Source: Kribbella capetownensis (GTDB lineage: Bacteria; Actinomycetota; Actinomycetes; Propionibacteriales; Kribbellaceae). From it: a stretch of 64,000 nt of DNA. The DNA is taken from the NCBI RefSeq assembly GCF_004331485.1, contig NZ_SJKD01000002.1, forward strand, positions 62,001 to 126,000. The letters run 5' to 3'. Below are positions 8,703-16,163 of this stretch, in pieces. Made by a program: the position numbers and the translations under genes. The notes beneath the pieces were generated by a model that worked only from the letters and a program-made list of their open reading frames with translations, did no database searches and was not told the DNA's origin. The first letter of the stretch is position 1, and every line of letters begins with the position of its first letter.

Positions 8703-10246
8703 AGCGCCTCATCGCGGCGATCTGTGCGGGTGCCTTGGCTGTTGCCGGCTGCTCCGTCGGCACTGGGGCGGGCGACAGCGGCCGTCTGAATGTCGTTACG
8801 ACCACGGAGATCCTGGCTGACTTGGTGCAGCAGGTGGGCGGTGATCGAGTGAGTGCGTCCTCGCTGGTTCCGGCCGGCGGCGACCCGCATTCGTACGAAC
8901 CGACGCCGGCCGACGCCAAGCGGGTGGCCAAGGCGGATGTCACGTTCACCAACCACCTGTTGCTCGAACCGCAGTCGTTGATCAAGACGATCGACGCCAA
9001 CGCGGACAAGGATGCTCCCAATGTCTCGCTGGCGGAGGCGGCCGAGTCGTACGGCGCCCACGTCATCCCGCTGGTGGAAAACATGGGCCTGGATGTGCTG
9101 TGGCTCGGGCTACGGGTGCGCGGCACCGGCAAGGCGCGCGGCGCGACTCGGACGTCGTCGGTACGACTGGCGGCGACCAAGCTGGACGGTCCGGGGAAGC
9201 TGGTCGCCTACCTGACCGAGTCCCTGGGCCGGCCGGACCGGTACTTCGACTCGACCGACGGACTCGGGCCGGGCGACAGTACGACGCTCCCACCGGCAGC
9301 GCACACACATCTGAACTGGGCGTTCACCAAGCCCGGCGTCTACCACCTGACGCTGACCGGCAGCCTCGACAACGGTGGCGGCAAACCGCTCCAGCCGCTC
9401 GGTTCCGGCACGTTCACGTTCGCGGTCGGAGTCGAGCCGCACAGCGTCAAGCCGGCCGACGGCGGTACGGCGACAGTCCTCGGCGAAGGTCACACGGACC
9501 TCACGGTCGACCTGGACACGGGCCAGGTCTACGCGTACTCCGACGCGAAGAAGGTGGGCGCCACGCAGAGTCAGGTGCCGGCGAGCAAACTCGTCATCGA
9601 CGTACCGAACAAGGCACTCGTGGCCGTCCCCGACGATCCGCGGTTCGCCTTCCTCGGCAAGCCCGGCTCACGGATCCACCAACTTCCACAGGCTGTGCTC
9701 GGCAAGCATGTGCACGGCGAGATCGATCCCCACCTGTGGCAGGACGTCGCCAACGCCAAGGCCTACGTCCAACTGATCCGCGACACGCTGATCAGCAAGG
9801 ACCCCGACGGCAAGCAGACCTACACCGACAACACCGCCGCATACCTGAACCAGTTGACCGACCTCGACGACTACGTGCGGACGACGCTTGCCACCATCCC
9901 GCCGGATCGGCGCCAACTGGTGACGACCCACGACGCCTTCGGCTACCTGGCCTCGGCATACGGGATGACGGTGGCGGGATTCGTCGTACCCAACCCGGCA
10001 CAGGAGCCGAGCGTCGAGCAGGTCCGCAAGCTGTCCGACACGATCCGCAACCTGAAGGTCGCGGCCGTGTTCACCGAACCGAACCTCGCCCGGCGTGCGT
10101 CCGTGCTCGTCCAGGTCGCTCATGACCAGGGCGTCCAGGTCTGCTCGCTGTACGGCGACGCCTTCGACGACCACGCCCGCACCTACGTCGAGATGATGCG
10201 CCACAACGCCGACGAGCTGAAGCGCTGCCTGGGGGAGACCCGATGA
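8699..10246 (+). CDS. Anchored-repeat ABC transporter, metal-binding lipoprotein with inserted repeat domain
   Basis: The protein has 515 residues and starts at GTG 8699, overlapping the previous stop (GTGA). A lipobox (LAVAGC) marks it as a lipoprotein. Residues 25-128 are the N lobe of a cluster A-I (ZnuA-like) metal-binding protein, with DPHSYEPT supplying a typical ligand histidine. Residues 129-331 are a surface-anchored repeat, and from residue 332 the C lobe resumes with GEIDPHLWQD and THDAFGYLASAYG. From memory this architecture is TIGR03772. Within the insert the repeat halves occur in reversed order (HTHLNW half first, FLG half second), that is, circularly permuted. It should deliver zinc (or manganese) to the permease at 11822. 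Operon context and the Zur-type box argue for zinc. Confidence 0.85.
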   Translation: MKRLIAAICAGALAVAGCSVGTGAGDSGRLNVVTTTEILADLVQQVGGDRVSASSLVPAGGDPHSYEPTPADAKRVAKADVTFTNHLLLEPQSLIKTIDANADKDAPNVSLAEAAESYGAHVIPLVENMGLDVLWLGLRVRGTGKARGATRTSSVRLAATKLDGPGKLVAYLTESLGRPDRYFDSTDGLGPGDSTTLPPAAHTHLNWAFTKPGVYHLTLTGSLDNGGGKPLQPLGSGTFTFAVGVEPHSVKPADGGTATVLGEGHTDLTVDLDTGQVYAYSDAKKVGATQSQVPASKLVIDVPNKALVAVPDDPRFAFLGKPGSRIHQLPQAVLGKHVHGEIDPHLWQDVANAKAYVQLIRDTLISKDPDGKQTYTDNTAAYLNQLTDLDDYVRTTLATIPPDRRQLVTTHDAFGYLASAYGMTVAGFVVPNPAQEPSVEQVRKLSDTIRNLKVAAVFTEPNLARRASVLVQVAHDQGVQVCSLYGDAFDDHARTYVEMMRHNADELKRCLGETR

Positions 10247-11076
10247 GAAGAACCGCAGCGGTGCTGCTCACCACCGCGTTCGTGTCTGCCGGTCTGGCGC
10301 CGGCTGCCGTCGCAGACTCGGTGCCACCGGCAACCGAGCGGCGAGTGATCGCCAACGGGCACGTCGACCTCGGCCCACAGTTCGTGAACGGGGCGTGGAC
10401 CATCCAGCTCCGCGACGACACGGGGGACCTCCCGCTCTGGCGCCCGCTGGAGAACGTGGTACTGCAAGCGACCAGCAAGGCACGGGTCGCCGTACCCGAC
10501 GATCCGTCGTACGCGTTCCTCGGCACACCTGGCGCGCAGGTCTGGGTGATCCCGCAGGTCCAGCAGGCAGGCGTCGTCTGGCCGGGCTGGAACACGCAGG
10601 ATGCCGAGGTCGCGAAGCGGGTCGACCGCGAGGTGACCTGGTCGTTGGAAGGTGTTAGCGGCCCGGGCAAGTTCACACTGTTCCTGAACTCCGACTTCGG
10701 CAAGCCGGCTCCGGTGTTCGACAGCAGCAAACCGTTCCCGCAGGAGACCGGGATCGACGTGAACACGCACGTCCACGGCAACTGGACGTTCGATGCCCAG
10801 GGCACCTACCTGCTGGACATCGCGATGACCGCCAAGCTGATCGACGGCACGAGTGTCACCGACCGGCGAACACTGCGCCTGTACGTCGGTCAGGGTGATG
10901 CGGCGGCTGCGTTCGCCTCCACCACACCCACGCCGACGACCGCTCCGGCAGCTACCGACACACCGGCGGCGAGCACGTCCGAGAACAACGTCTCGATGAC
11001 CTGGCTCATCGGGGCTGCGGGCGTGCTCGTCCTGGCTGCCGTCGGCCTCGGCGTCGCCCGGAAGCGGCGCGCATGA
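10243..11076 (+). CDS. Membrane-anchored surface repeat protein
   Basis: The protein has 277 residues: a signal peptide (AAVLLTTAFVSAGLAPAAVA), one surface-anchored repeat (about residues 34-225, with HVHGNW at 176-181), a Thr/Pro-rich stalk and a C-terminal transmembrane helix followed by ARKRRA. No LAxTG or LPxTG precedes the helix, so it is probably held in the membrane rather than linked by sortase. That would place one repeat close to the permease while the large three-repeat protein reaches outward. Its ATG overlaps the previous stop (ATGA), and its own stop overlaps the ATPase start. Confidence 0.8.
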   Translation: MRRTAAVLLTTAFVSAGLAPAAVADSVPPATERRVIANGHVDLGPQFVNGAWTIQLRDDTGDLPLWRPLENVVLQATSKARVAVPDDPSYAFLGTPGAQVWVIPQVQQAGVVWPGWNTQDAEVAKRVDREVTWSLEGVSGPGKFTLFLNSDFGKPAPVFDSSKPFPQETGIDVNTHVHGNWTFDAQGTYLLDIAMTAKLIDGTSVTDRRTLRLYVGQGDAAAAFASTTPTPTTAPAATDTPAASTSENNVSMTWLIGAAGVLVLAAVGLGVARKRRA

Positions 11077-11825
11077 GTGACGAGGTGTTGCAGGTCTCCG
11101 GCTTGGCCGTCGACCTTGCGGGACGCGAAGTTCTCCACGACGTGAATCTGGTGGTGACGCGGTCGGAACAGGTGGGGCTGATCGGCCCGAACGGTGCCGG
11201 CAAGACCACGCTGCTGCGGTCGCTGCTCGGGCTGATCCCGATCCGGGCCGGCAGCATCACCATTGACGGCCGGACACCGGGCGGAGCACGTGGCACCATC
11301 GGCTACGTTCCGCAGCGGCACGAGTTCGTCTGGGACTATCCCGTGCGGGTGCGGACCGCGGTGATGACCGGCCGGACCCACCGCATCGGCTGGCTGCGCC
11401 GGCCAGGTGCCGCGGATCGGGACGCAGTACGGGAGGCTCTCGAGCGAGTGGACCTCACGGACCTGGCCGACCGGCCGATCGGTGAGCTGTCTGGTGGCCA
11501 GCGGCAACGAGTTCTGGTCGCCCGGGCCCTGGCGTTGCAGCCGCGACTGTTGTTGCTGGACGAGCCGTTCACGGGTCTCGACGTGCCGACTCAGGAGATT
11601 CTGACCCGGTTGTTCCGCGAGCTGACCTCCGAAGGCACTGCGGTCCTGATGACTACGCATGATCTCCCGGCCGCGGCGGACACCTCGCACCGGCTCTGCC
11701 TGCTCAACCGGACCGTTGTCGCGGACGGCTCTCCCGACGAGCTGCGCGATCCCGCGGTGTGGTTGCGCGCGTTCGGCGTTGCCCGGTCCGAGCAACTGCT
11801 GCACAGCCTGGGAGTGGCCCGATGA
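11073..11825 (+). CDS. Anchored-repeat ABC transporter, ATP-binding protein
   Basis: The protein has 250 residues with a complete ABC ATPase motif set: Walker A GPNGAGKTTLL (about residues 38-48), the Q-loop in IGYVPQRHEF, the signature LSGGQRQRVLVARAL, and Walker B LLLLDEPFTGLD followed by the switch histidine in TTHDLPAA. It resembles ZnuC/MntB-type subunits (TIGR03771 from memory) and powers the permease encoded next. Four-base overlaps on both sides show tight translational coupling within the repeat-protein operon. Confidence 0.88.
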   Translation: MSDEVLQVSGLAVDLAGREVLHDVNLVVTRSEQVGLIGPNGAGKTTLLRSLLGLIPIRAGSITIDGRTPGGARGTIGYVPQRHEFVWDYPVRVRTAVMTGRTHRIGWLRRPGAADRDAVREALERVDLTDLADRPIGELSGGQRQRVLVARALALQPRLLLLDEPFTGLDVPTQEILTRLFRELTSEGTAVLMTTHDLPAAADTSHRLCLLNRTVVADGSPDELRDPAVWLRAFGVARSEQLLHSLGVAR

Positions 11826-12688
11826 TCGAGTTCTTCACCGAGCCGTGGACGCACGTGTTCATGCAGCGGGCGTTTCTGGTCGTGCTGATGTCGGGTGTGG
11901 TGTGCGGCGTGATCGGCAGCCATGTCGCGCTGCGGGGGATGGCGTTCATCGGCGATGCAGTGGCGCACTCGGTGTTCCCGGGGATCGCGATCGCGTTCGT
12001 CCTGAAGACCAGCCTGGTGCTGGGCGGCATTGTCGCGGGGCTTGTCACGGCCTTGTCGGTCGCCGTGTTCTCGCAGAATCGCCGGCTCAAGGAGGACACC
12101 GTCATCGGCGTCTTCTTCGCGGCCGCGTTCGGTCTCGGCATCGTGGTGATGAGCACGGCGCCGGGGTACGGCGGTTCGCTGGAGTCGTTTCTGTTCGGCT
12201 CGGTGCTCGGGATCAGCAACTCCGACGTGATCACGGTCGCCGTGGCCGGCGTCGTACTGCTGCTGATCAGCGGCGCACTGCACAAGGAGTTCGTCACCGT
12301 CGGACTCGACCGGGAGACCGCACGAGCCGTCGGGCTGCCGATCTTCTGGCTCGACCTCGCTCTGTACGCCATGGTGACGGTCTCGATCGTGATCTCGATC
12401 CAGGCCGTCGGCAACATTCTCGTCCTCGCCCTGCTGATCACACCGGCCGCGTGTGCGCGGCTGCTGACCGACCGGATCGGCGTGATGATGCTGATCGCGC
12501 CGGCGATCGGCGCCGTCTCCGGCCTGACCGGCCTGTACCTGTCCTACGCGTTCAACCTCGCCGCCGGCGGGTTGATCGTGCTCACCGCGACCGCGGTGTT
12601 CATCGCCTGCTGGGTGTTCGCTCCCCGGCACGGCCTGCTCTCCCGCCGTAGCCCAGCGGCGGCTCGGGTGGAACCCGTCCAACCCTGA
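11822..12688 (+). CDS. Anchored-repeat ABC transporter, metal permease
   Basis: The protein has 288 residues with eight or nine hydrophobic segments typical of the ABC-3 (ZnuB/MntB) family, including GSHVALRGMAFIGDAVAHSV near the N-terminus and the QAVGNILVLALLITPAA loop/helix that contacts the ATPase. I placed the start at ATG 11822, where it overlaps the ATPase stop. It probably dimerises to form the membrane channel for Zn(II) released by the lipoprotein at 8699. It corresponds from memory to TIGR03770. Confidence 0.87.
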   Translation: MIEFFTEPWTHVFMQRAFLVVLMSGVVCGVIGSHVALRGMAFIGDAVAHSVFPGIAIAFVLKTSLVLGGIVAGLVTALSVAVFSQNRRLKEDTVIGVFFAAAFGLGIVVMSTAPGYGGSLESFLFGSVLGISNSDVITVAVAGVVLLLISGALHKEFVTVGLDRETARAVGLPIFWLDLALYAMVTVSIVISIQAVGNILVLALLITPAACARLLTDRIGVMMLIAPAIGAVSGLTGLYLSYAFNLAAGGLIVLTATAVFIACWVFAPRHGLLSRRSPAAARVEPVQP

Positions 12689-12699
12689 AAGGAAATTCT

Positions 12700-13341
12700 A
12701 TGCGCAAGCCTTACCGCGTGGTCCTGCCCACCGTGGCAGTCCTCGCGCTCGCCGGCGTCGCATTGCCGGCCGATGCGGCATCGAAGGTGGTGCTGGACCA
12801 AGGACATGTCGACGTCGTCGGCATCGCCTTCGAGAACGGCGTGTTCGACCTGCACATCCACGACGAGGAGCACGGCGTCGAGTACTCCCCGTCCGAAGTA
12901 CAGCTGGTCGCCAAGCCGGCGGCGGAGATCGCCGTGCCGGACGACCCGTCGTACAGCTTCCTCGGAACGGCGGGCAGCAGTGCCTGGGTTCTGCCACAGG
13001 TCCAAGATCCCGAGCTGCTGTGGCCGGGGATCGGCGCCGAGGAGATCGAGTCCGGCGTGTTCACGAACGACGCGCTGAAGGTCGACGTGGTCGGCGTCAG
13101 CGGACCGGCCGATTTCAGCATTTTCACCACCGATCCATTCGGCGCGCCGACCGTCCTCGCCGACAGCGGCGACGGATTGCCAGACACCATCAACACCTCC
13201 GCGGGAGGACATATGCACGCCAACTGGGCCTTCGAGGCCCCGGGGAACTACCGACTGAAAGTGCGGGTCAGCGGCAAGGTCGCCGCGACCGGCAAGACCG
13301 TTTCCGCGATCGCCACCTACTGCTTCAAGGTCGGCCAGTGA
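12700..13341 (+). CDS. Secreted single surface-anchored repeat protein A
   Basis: The protein has 213 residues: signal peptide (VVLPTVAVLALAGVALPADA) and one surface-anchored repeat covering nearly all the rest, with FLGTAGSSAW, LPQVQ and HMHANW. There is no C-terminal anchor, so it may be free or bound to another repeat protein. A strong ribosome site (gaaaggaaattct) precedes ATG 12700, 12 bases after the permease stop. The role is inferred from the operon: an extracellular metal-binding or tower subunit. Confidence 0.8.
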   Translation: MRKPYRVVLPTVAVLALAGVALPADAASKVVLDQGHVDVVGIAFENGVFDLHIHDEEHGVEYSPSEVQLVAKPAAEIAVPDDPSYSFLGTAGSSAWVLPQVQDPELLWPGIGAEEIESGVFTNDALKVDVVGVSGPADFSIFTTDPFGAPTVLADSGDGLPDTINTSAGGHMHANWAFEAPGNYRLKVRVSGKVAATGKTVSAIATYCFKVGQ

Positions 13342-13979
13342 AGGCCGGGCGGCTCGCCGGCAGCCTGATCGCCGGTGTGGTGGCGGCGGTCCTCACCGTG
13401 GCTCCAGCGCATGCCGTCACCACCATCTCCTCGGGTCACGTGGACGCGGTCGATGTTGACTGGACCGGCTCCGCGCTGACCCTCGACCTCCTCGACAGCA
13501 CGGTGACTCCGCCGGTCGACCGGCAGCCGGCTGACGTCGTACTGAACGCAGTATCGGCCAGCAAGACGACGGTGCCGTCCAACTCGGCGTACTCGTTCCT
13601 AGGTACGCCGGGTTCGCCGGTGTGGATCCTGCCGCAGACCCAGATGAGCGGGATCGTCTGGCCCGGGTTCGACACCGAGGGCGTGCCGAGCGGCGTGCTG
13701 TCCGGGAACACGGTCACTATCAAGCTGGTGTCCGTGAACGGTCCGGCCGACCTGAGCGTCTACACGACCAACTCGTTCGGAACTCCGACCGTGTGGTTCG
13801 ACAGCGGCAACGGCCTGCCGGACAACCGCTCGATCGCGATCAACACCCACGCCCACGCCAACTGGGCCTTCGAAGCGGCCGGCACCTACACCGCCGTCTT
13901 CGAAGTCACCGCGACGACTGCAGGCGGCACGGCAATCTCCACCGGACAGAAGACCTACACGTTCACCGTCCAGCCGTAA
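13338..13979 (+). CDS. Secreted single surface-anchored repeat protein B
   Basis: The protein has 213 residues from GTG 13338, which overlaps the previous stop (GTGA). It has a signal peptide (SLIAGVVAAVLTVAPAHA) and one repeat with FLGTPGSPVW, LPQTQ, WPGFDTE and HAHANW. It is a diverged paralogue of the preceding gene and equally lacks any anchor. It is the last gene of the operon; a strong hairpin follows within ten bases of the stop. Confidence 0.8.
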   Translation: MKAGRLAGSLIAGVVAAVLTVAPAHAVTTISSGHVDAVDVDWTGSALTLDLLDSTVTPPVDRQPADVVLNAVSASKTTVPSNSAYSFLGTPGSPVWILPQTQMSGIVWPGFDTEGVPSGVLSGNTVTIKLVSVNGPADLSVYTTNSFGTPTVWFDSGNGLPDNRSIAINTHAHANWAFEAAGTYTAVFEVTATTAGGTAISTGQKTYTFTVQP

Positions 13980-13986
13980 CCGATCA

Positions 13987-14020
13987 GGTCCCCCAGGCCG
14001 CTCCACCGGCCTGGGGGACC
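13987..14020. terminator. Bidirectional hairpin terminator
   Basis: A perfect 13-bp stem (GGTCCCCCAGGCC / GGCCTGGGGGACC) with an 8-base loop sits between the convergent ends of the repeat operon and the acetyltransferase gene. There is no long T-run, as is common in high-GC actinobacteria. Confidence 0.8.
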
Positions 14021-14027
14021 ACCTGCC

Positions 14028-14561
14028 CTATGCTGTCTGCTTCCGCCGGAGCAAGAAGATCCGGCCGCGCCCGTTCCACTCCTGTGTGACGCCGTCGATC
14101 AGTTGGTACCCCTGACGACGGTAGAACTCGATCGCCGGGTGATTGTCGGCAAGAGTCCGGATCAGCACCGCCGTAGTCGCCGACGGCAGCCCATCGTGCA
14201 GGCGACTCAGTAACGCGCTCGCGATCCCCTGGCGGCGGACGGTCTCGTCGACGCCGAGTTCGGCCAGGTACTCGGTGGTCGCGGGATCGACCGCAAGCTC
14301 GCCGAGCAGGTTGTCCAGCTGCCCGTACGCCGCGATCGGCAGCGAGACGCAGTACCCGACGGGCCGTTCGTCGAGCTCCGCGATCACAGTCTCCCGCGAC
14401 TTCGACACCAGTGGCGGGAACCACTGACTCGCAGCCCGAATCTCACCAGTCCGGTACGAGTACGGCGGACTGTGCTGGATCCGCTCGACCAGGTGCACCA
14501 GGGCCTGGTCGCGCTCGGTCGAGGTGAGCTCGGAAAGCTCTGTCAACTTCAGTCCGGACAT
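14028..14561 (-). CDS. GNAT family N-acetyltransferase
   Basis: The protein has 177 residues, and the start is ATG 14561, preceded by gaggagt. The GNAT acetyl-CoA-binding block is visible as LGVDETVRRQGIASALLSRL (a Q/RxxGxG/A-type loop), followed by LADNHPAIEFYRRQGYQ, a typical motif B. The acceptor substrate is not predictable. It diverges from the methyltransferase at 14635 and the two share an intergenic Zur-type box, so it may belong to the zinc-starvation response. This is inference. Confidence 0.78.
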   Translation of the reverse strand: MSGLKLTELSELTSTERDQALVHLVERIQHSPPYSYRTGEIRAASQWFPPLVSKSRETVIAELDERPVGYCVSLPIAAYGQLDNLLGELAVDPATTEYLAELGVDETVRRQGIASALLSRLHDGLPSATTAVLIRTLADNHPAIEFYRRQGYQLIDGVTQEWNGRGRIFLLRRKQTA

Positions 14562-14599
14562 GACGACTCCTCGTTGTGAATCCGATCGCAACAGTATTC

Positions 14600-14619
14600 T
14601 GAAACGAGTATCGTTTTCA
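14600..14619. promoter_or_regulatory. Zur-type box between acetyltransferase and methyltransferase
   Basis: An inverted repeat TGAAACGAGTATCGTTTTCA lies between two divergent genes, 39 bases from the acetyltransferase start and 16 bases from the methyltransferase start. The right 15 bases (CGAGTATCGTTTTCA) align with the 7-1-7 pattern. One repressor dimer pair could control both directions. Confidence 0.65.
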
Positions 14620-14634
14620 ACAAGGAGGGATGCA

Positions 14635-15372
14635 ATGAGCGAATCGACCGGTGGCTATTTCTACGACCGCACTGCCGAGTATGTCGCCTTGTTGCTGCCA
14701 GGCGCTTGGGCGGGATTACGGCCGGCCTTGGCGGCGGCCCTGGTGGGGCTCGATGCGACGGCAGGCCCCGTGGTCGACGTCGGCGCGGGGAGTGGCGAAG
14801 GTGTTGTCGTGCTGGCCGATGCGCTGCCGGTGGCCGAGATCATCGCAGTCGAGCCGCACGCCGCTCTGCGCACGGCCTTGCTGACCAGGATCTCGGGCGA
14901 CAGCGCCCTGACCGAGCGGGTGACGGTGCTGGCGGATGACGTGTTGTCCGCGCAACTACCCGATCGAATCTCGGGCCTGATTGCGATGAACGTGATCGGA
15001 CACCTCACGCCAGGCGAGCGGAGGGCTTTGTGGGCAGTCCTCGGAGTCAAGCTGACCCCTGGCGGCCGAGCTGTGCTGAACCTTTATCCGCCCTATCAGC
15101 CGGAGGCCGTGCCGGATGCGCCGATGGGCGAGGCTGTGATCGGCCGCCGGCGTTACAGCGGCTCAGCGGCGGCAGAACCGGGCGGTTGCGACTCGGTGAC
15201 CTGGCACATGACCTATCGCGTGGAAGAAGACGGCGACGTCGTGACCGAGTTCACCGCGTCGGATCGGTGGTACGTGCTCACTCCGGCCGAGTTGACCGCG
15301 GAGTTGGCAGAACACGGCCTTCGCGTCAGTGCCGGCGACGCCGCGGCGGGTGTGCAGATCATTACTCGTTGA
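14635..15372 (+). CDS. Class I SAM-dependent methyltransferase
   Basis: The protein has 245 residues. The SAM-binding motif I appears as VVDVGAGSGEGVVVLA, followed by motif post-I (IIAVEPHAALR) and LIAMNVIGHLTPGERR as motif IV/V. The C-terminal half (TASDRWYVLTPAELTAELAEHG) is family-typical. It starts at ATG 14635 with a strong ribosome site (aaggaggga). The substrate is unknown. Its Zur-type promoter box suggests a role in zinc starvation, for instance tailoring a secreted metal ligand or modifying a translation component; neither is shown. Confidence 0.78.
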   Translation: MSESTGGYFYDRTAEYVALLLPGAWAGLRPALAAALVGLDATAGPVVDVGAGSGEGVVVLADALPVAEIIAVEPHAALRTALLTRISGDSALTERVTVLADDVLSAQLPDRISGLIAMNVIGHLTPGERRALWAVLGVKLTPGGRAVLNLYPPYQPEAVPDAPMGEAVIGRRRYSGSAAAEPGGCDSVTWHMTYRVEEDGDVVTEFTASDRWYVLTPAELTAELAEHGLRVSAGDAAAGVQIITR

Positions 15373-15421
15373 GTTATCTGGCCGTCGGGCCCTACCTGAG
15401 GTCGGCCCCGACCGTGGCGAC

Positions 15422-15718
15422 TCAGTGGTCGTCGTAGTGGCCCTCGTGGGCCGCGTGGCGGTGGCCGTCGTGGATGTAGTCGGTGTGGTCGCCGTGCGGG
15501 ACGGCGACGTGGCCGCAGTTGGCACCGTGCTGGTGCTCGTGGCCGGCGTGCTGAGCGTGGTCGGCCGGCTCGCACTCGTCGACGTGCCCGTCGTGGGACT
15601 TGTGCAGGTGGCCGTCGTGGACGTAGTCGGTGTGGTCGCCGTGCGGGACGGCGACGTGCCCGCAGTTGTCGCCGTGCTGGTGCTCATGGGCGACGTGTTC
15701 GGCGTGGGTCGTGGTCAT
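15422..15718 (-). CDS. Histidine-rich small protein, probable zinc buffer or chaperone
   Basis: The protein has 98 residues, of which 27 are histidine and 3 cysteine. It is built from two copies of a 49-residue unit, each with HEHQHGxNCGHVAVPHGDH then HDGHxH; the second copy begins about residue 60. The duplication is visible at DNA level as two matching blocks 147 bases apart (about 15471-15549 and 15618-15696). No signal peptide is seen, so it is likely cytoplasmic. Its ATG overlaps the stop of the ArsR repressor gene upstream (ATGA), which makes it the repressor's likely target. It probably binds excess Zn(II), Co(II) or Ni(II). Confidence 0.8.
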   Translation of the reverse strand: MTTTHAEHVAHEHQHGDNCGHVAVPHGDHTDYVHDGHLHKSHDGHVDECEPADHAQHAGHEHQHGANCGHVAVPHGDHTDYIHDGHRHAAHEGHYDDH

Positions 15719-16020
15719 GCTGGTGCTTCCTCCTGATTGTCTTCCTGCGTATGGCGGATGGCGTCGCTGACGATGTGGGCGACGTGCTCATCGGTGAGGG
15801 AATAGATTCGCTCGCGTCCTTGCGTCTCGACCTGGATGAGCCGCATCGCCCGGAGCAGTCGCAGGTGCTGAGAGACCAACGGCTGCGACTCGCCCGTGGC
15901 AGTGACCAGTGCGTGCACGGCCGCCGGGCCTTTGGTGAGGTGATCGATGATCGCCAGCCGCACGGGTGCGGACAGCGTTCTGAAGAGCTCGCTCGCTGAA
16001 ACGTATCGCCGGTCAGCCAC
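15715..16020 (-). CDS. ArsR/SmtB-family metal-sensing repressor (alpha5 site)
   Basis: The protein has 101 residues with a winged helix (PVRLAIIDHLTKGPAAVHAL, then QPLVSQHLRLLRAMRLI). The C-terminal helix reads DEHVAHIVSDAIRHTQE, which matches the zinc site of SmtB/CzrA in spacing: Asp, His+2, His+13, Glu+16. The Glu in the last position matches SmtB rather than CzrA. It should dissociate from DNA on Zn(II) binding and derepress itself and the His-rich protein. The promoter region contains an AT-rich imperfect palindrome. Confidence 0.85.
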   Translation of the reverse strand: MADRRYVSASELFRTLSAPVRLAIIDHLTKGPAAVHALVTATGESQPLVSQHLRLLRAMRLIQVETQGRERIYSLTDEHVAHIVSDAIRHTQEDNQEEAPA

Positions 16021-16031
16021 GGCAGTGACGT

Positions 16032-16056
16032 TAATACATAGTCATATATTTATGCA
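16032..16056. promoter_or_regulatory. Candidate operator of the SmtB-type repressor
   Basis: An AT-rich stretch containing ATACATAGTCATATAT and then TTTATGCA lies 12-36 bases before the repressor start. It stands out strongly in a 68% GC background and has the imperfect inverted-repeat look of ArsR-family operators. Confidence 0.5.
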
Positions 16057-16126
16057 ACCTGTCCCGCGGGAGTTTCCCGGAGTGCTTGCCGGGTCCCCTT
16101 TCGCGGGTGCTAACGTGATCGCAGAA

Positions 16127-16141
16127 TGGTTTTCATTATCA
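16127..16141. promoter_or_regulatory. Zur-type box upstream of the first znuA-like gene
   Basis: TGGTTTTCATTATCA fits the 7-1-7 pattern (reverse complement TGATAATGAAAACCA). It lies 22 bases before the GTG at 16164, the same spacing as the box before the surface-protein operon. Confidence 0.75.
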
Positions 16142-16163
16142 GTTGGTGAGAGATAGGTGCGCT

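Noticed and set aside
15329-15736. Valine-rich plus-strand frame opposite the His-rich protein
   Set aside because: Val/Asp periodicity is the complement of His/Asp codons; the minus strand has the repressor overlap and the ribosome-coupled start.
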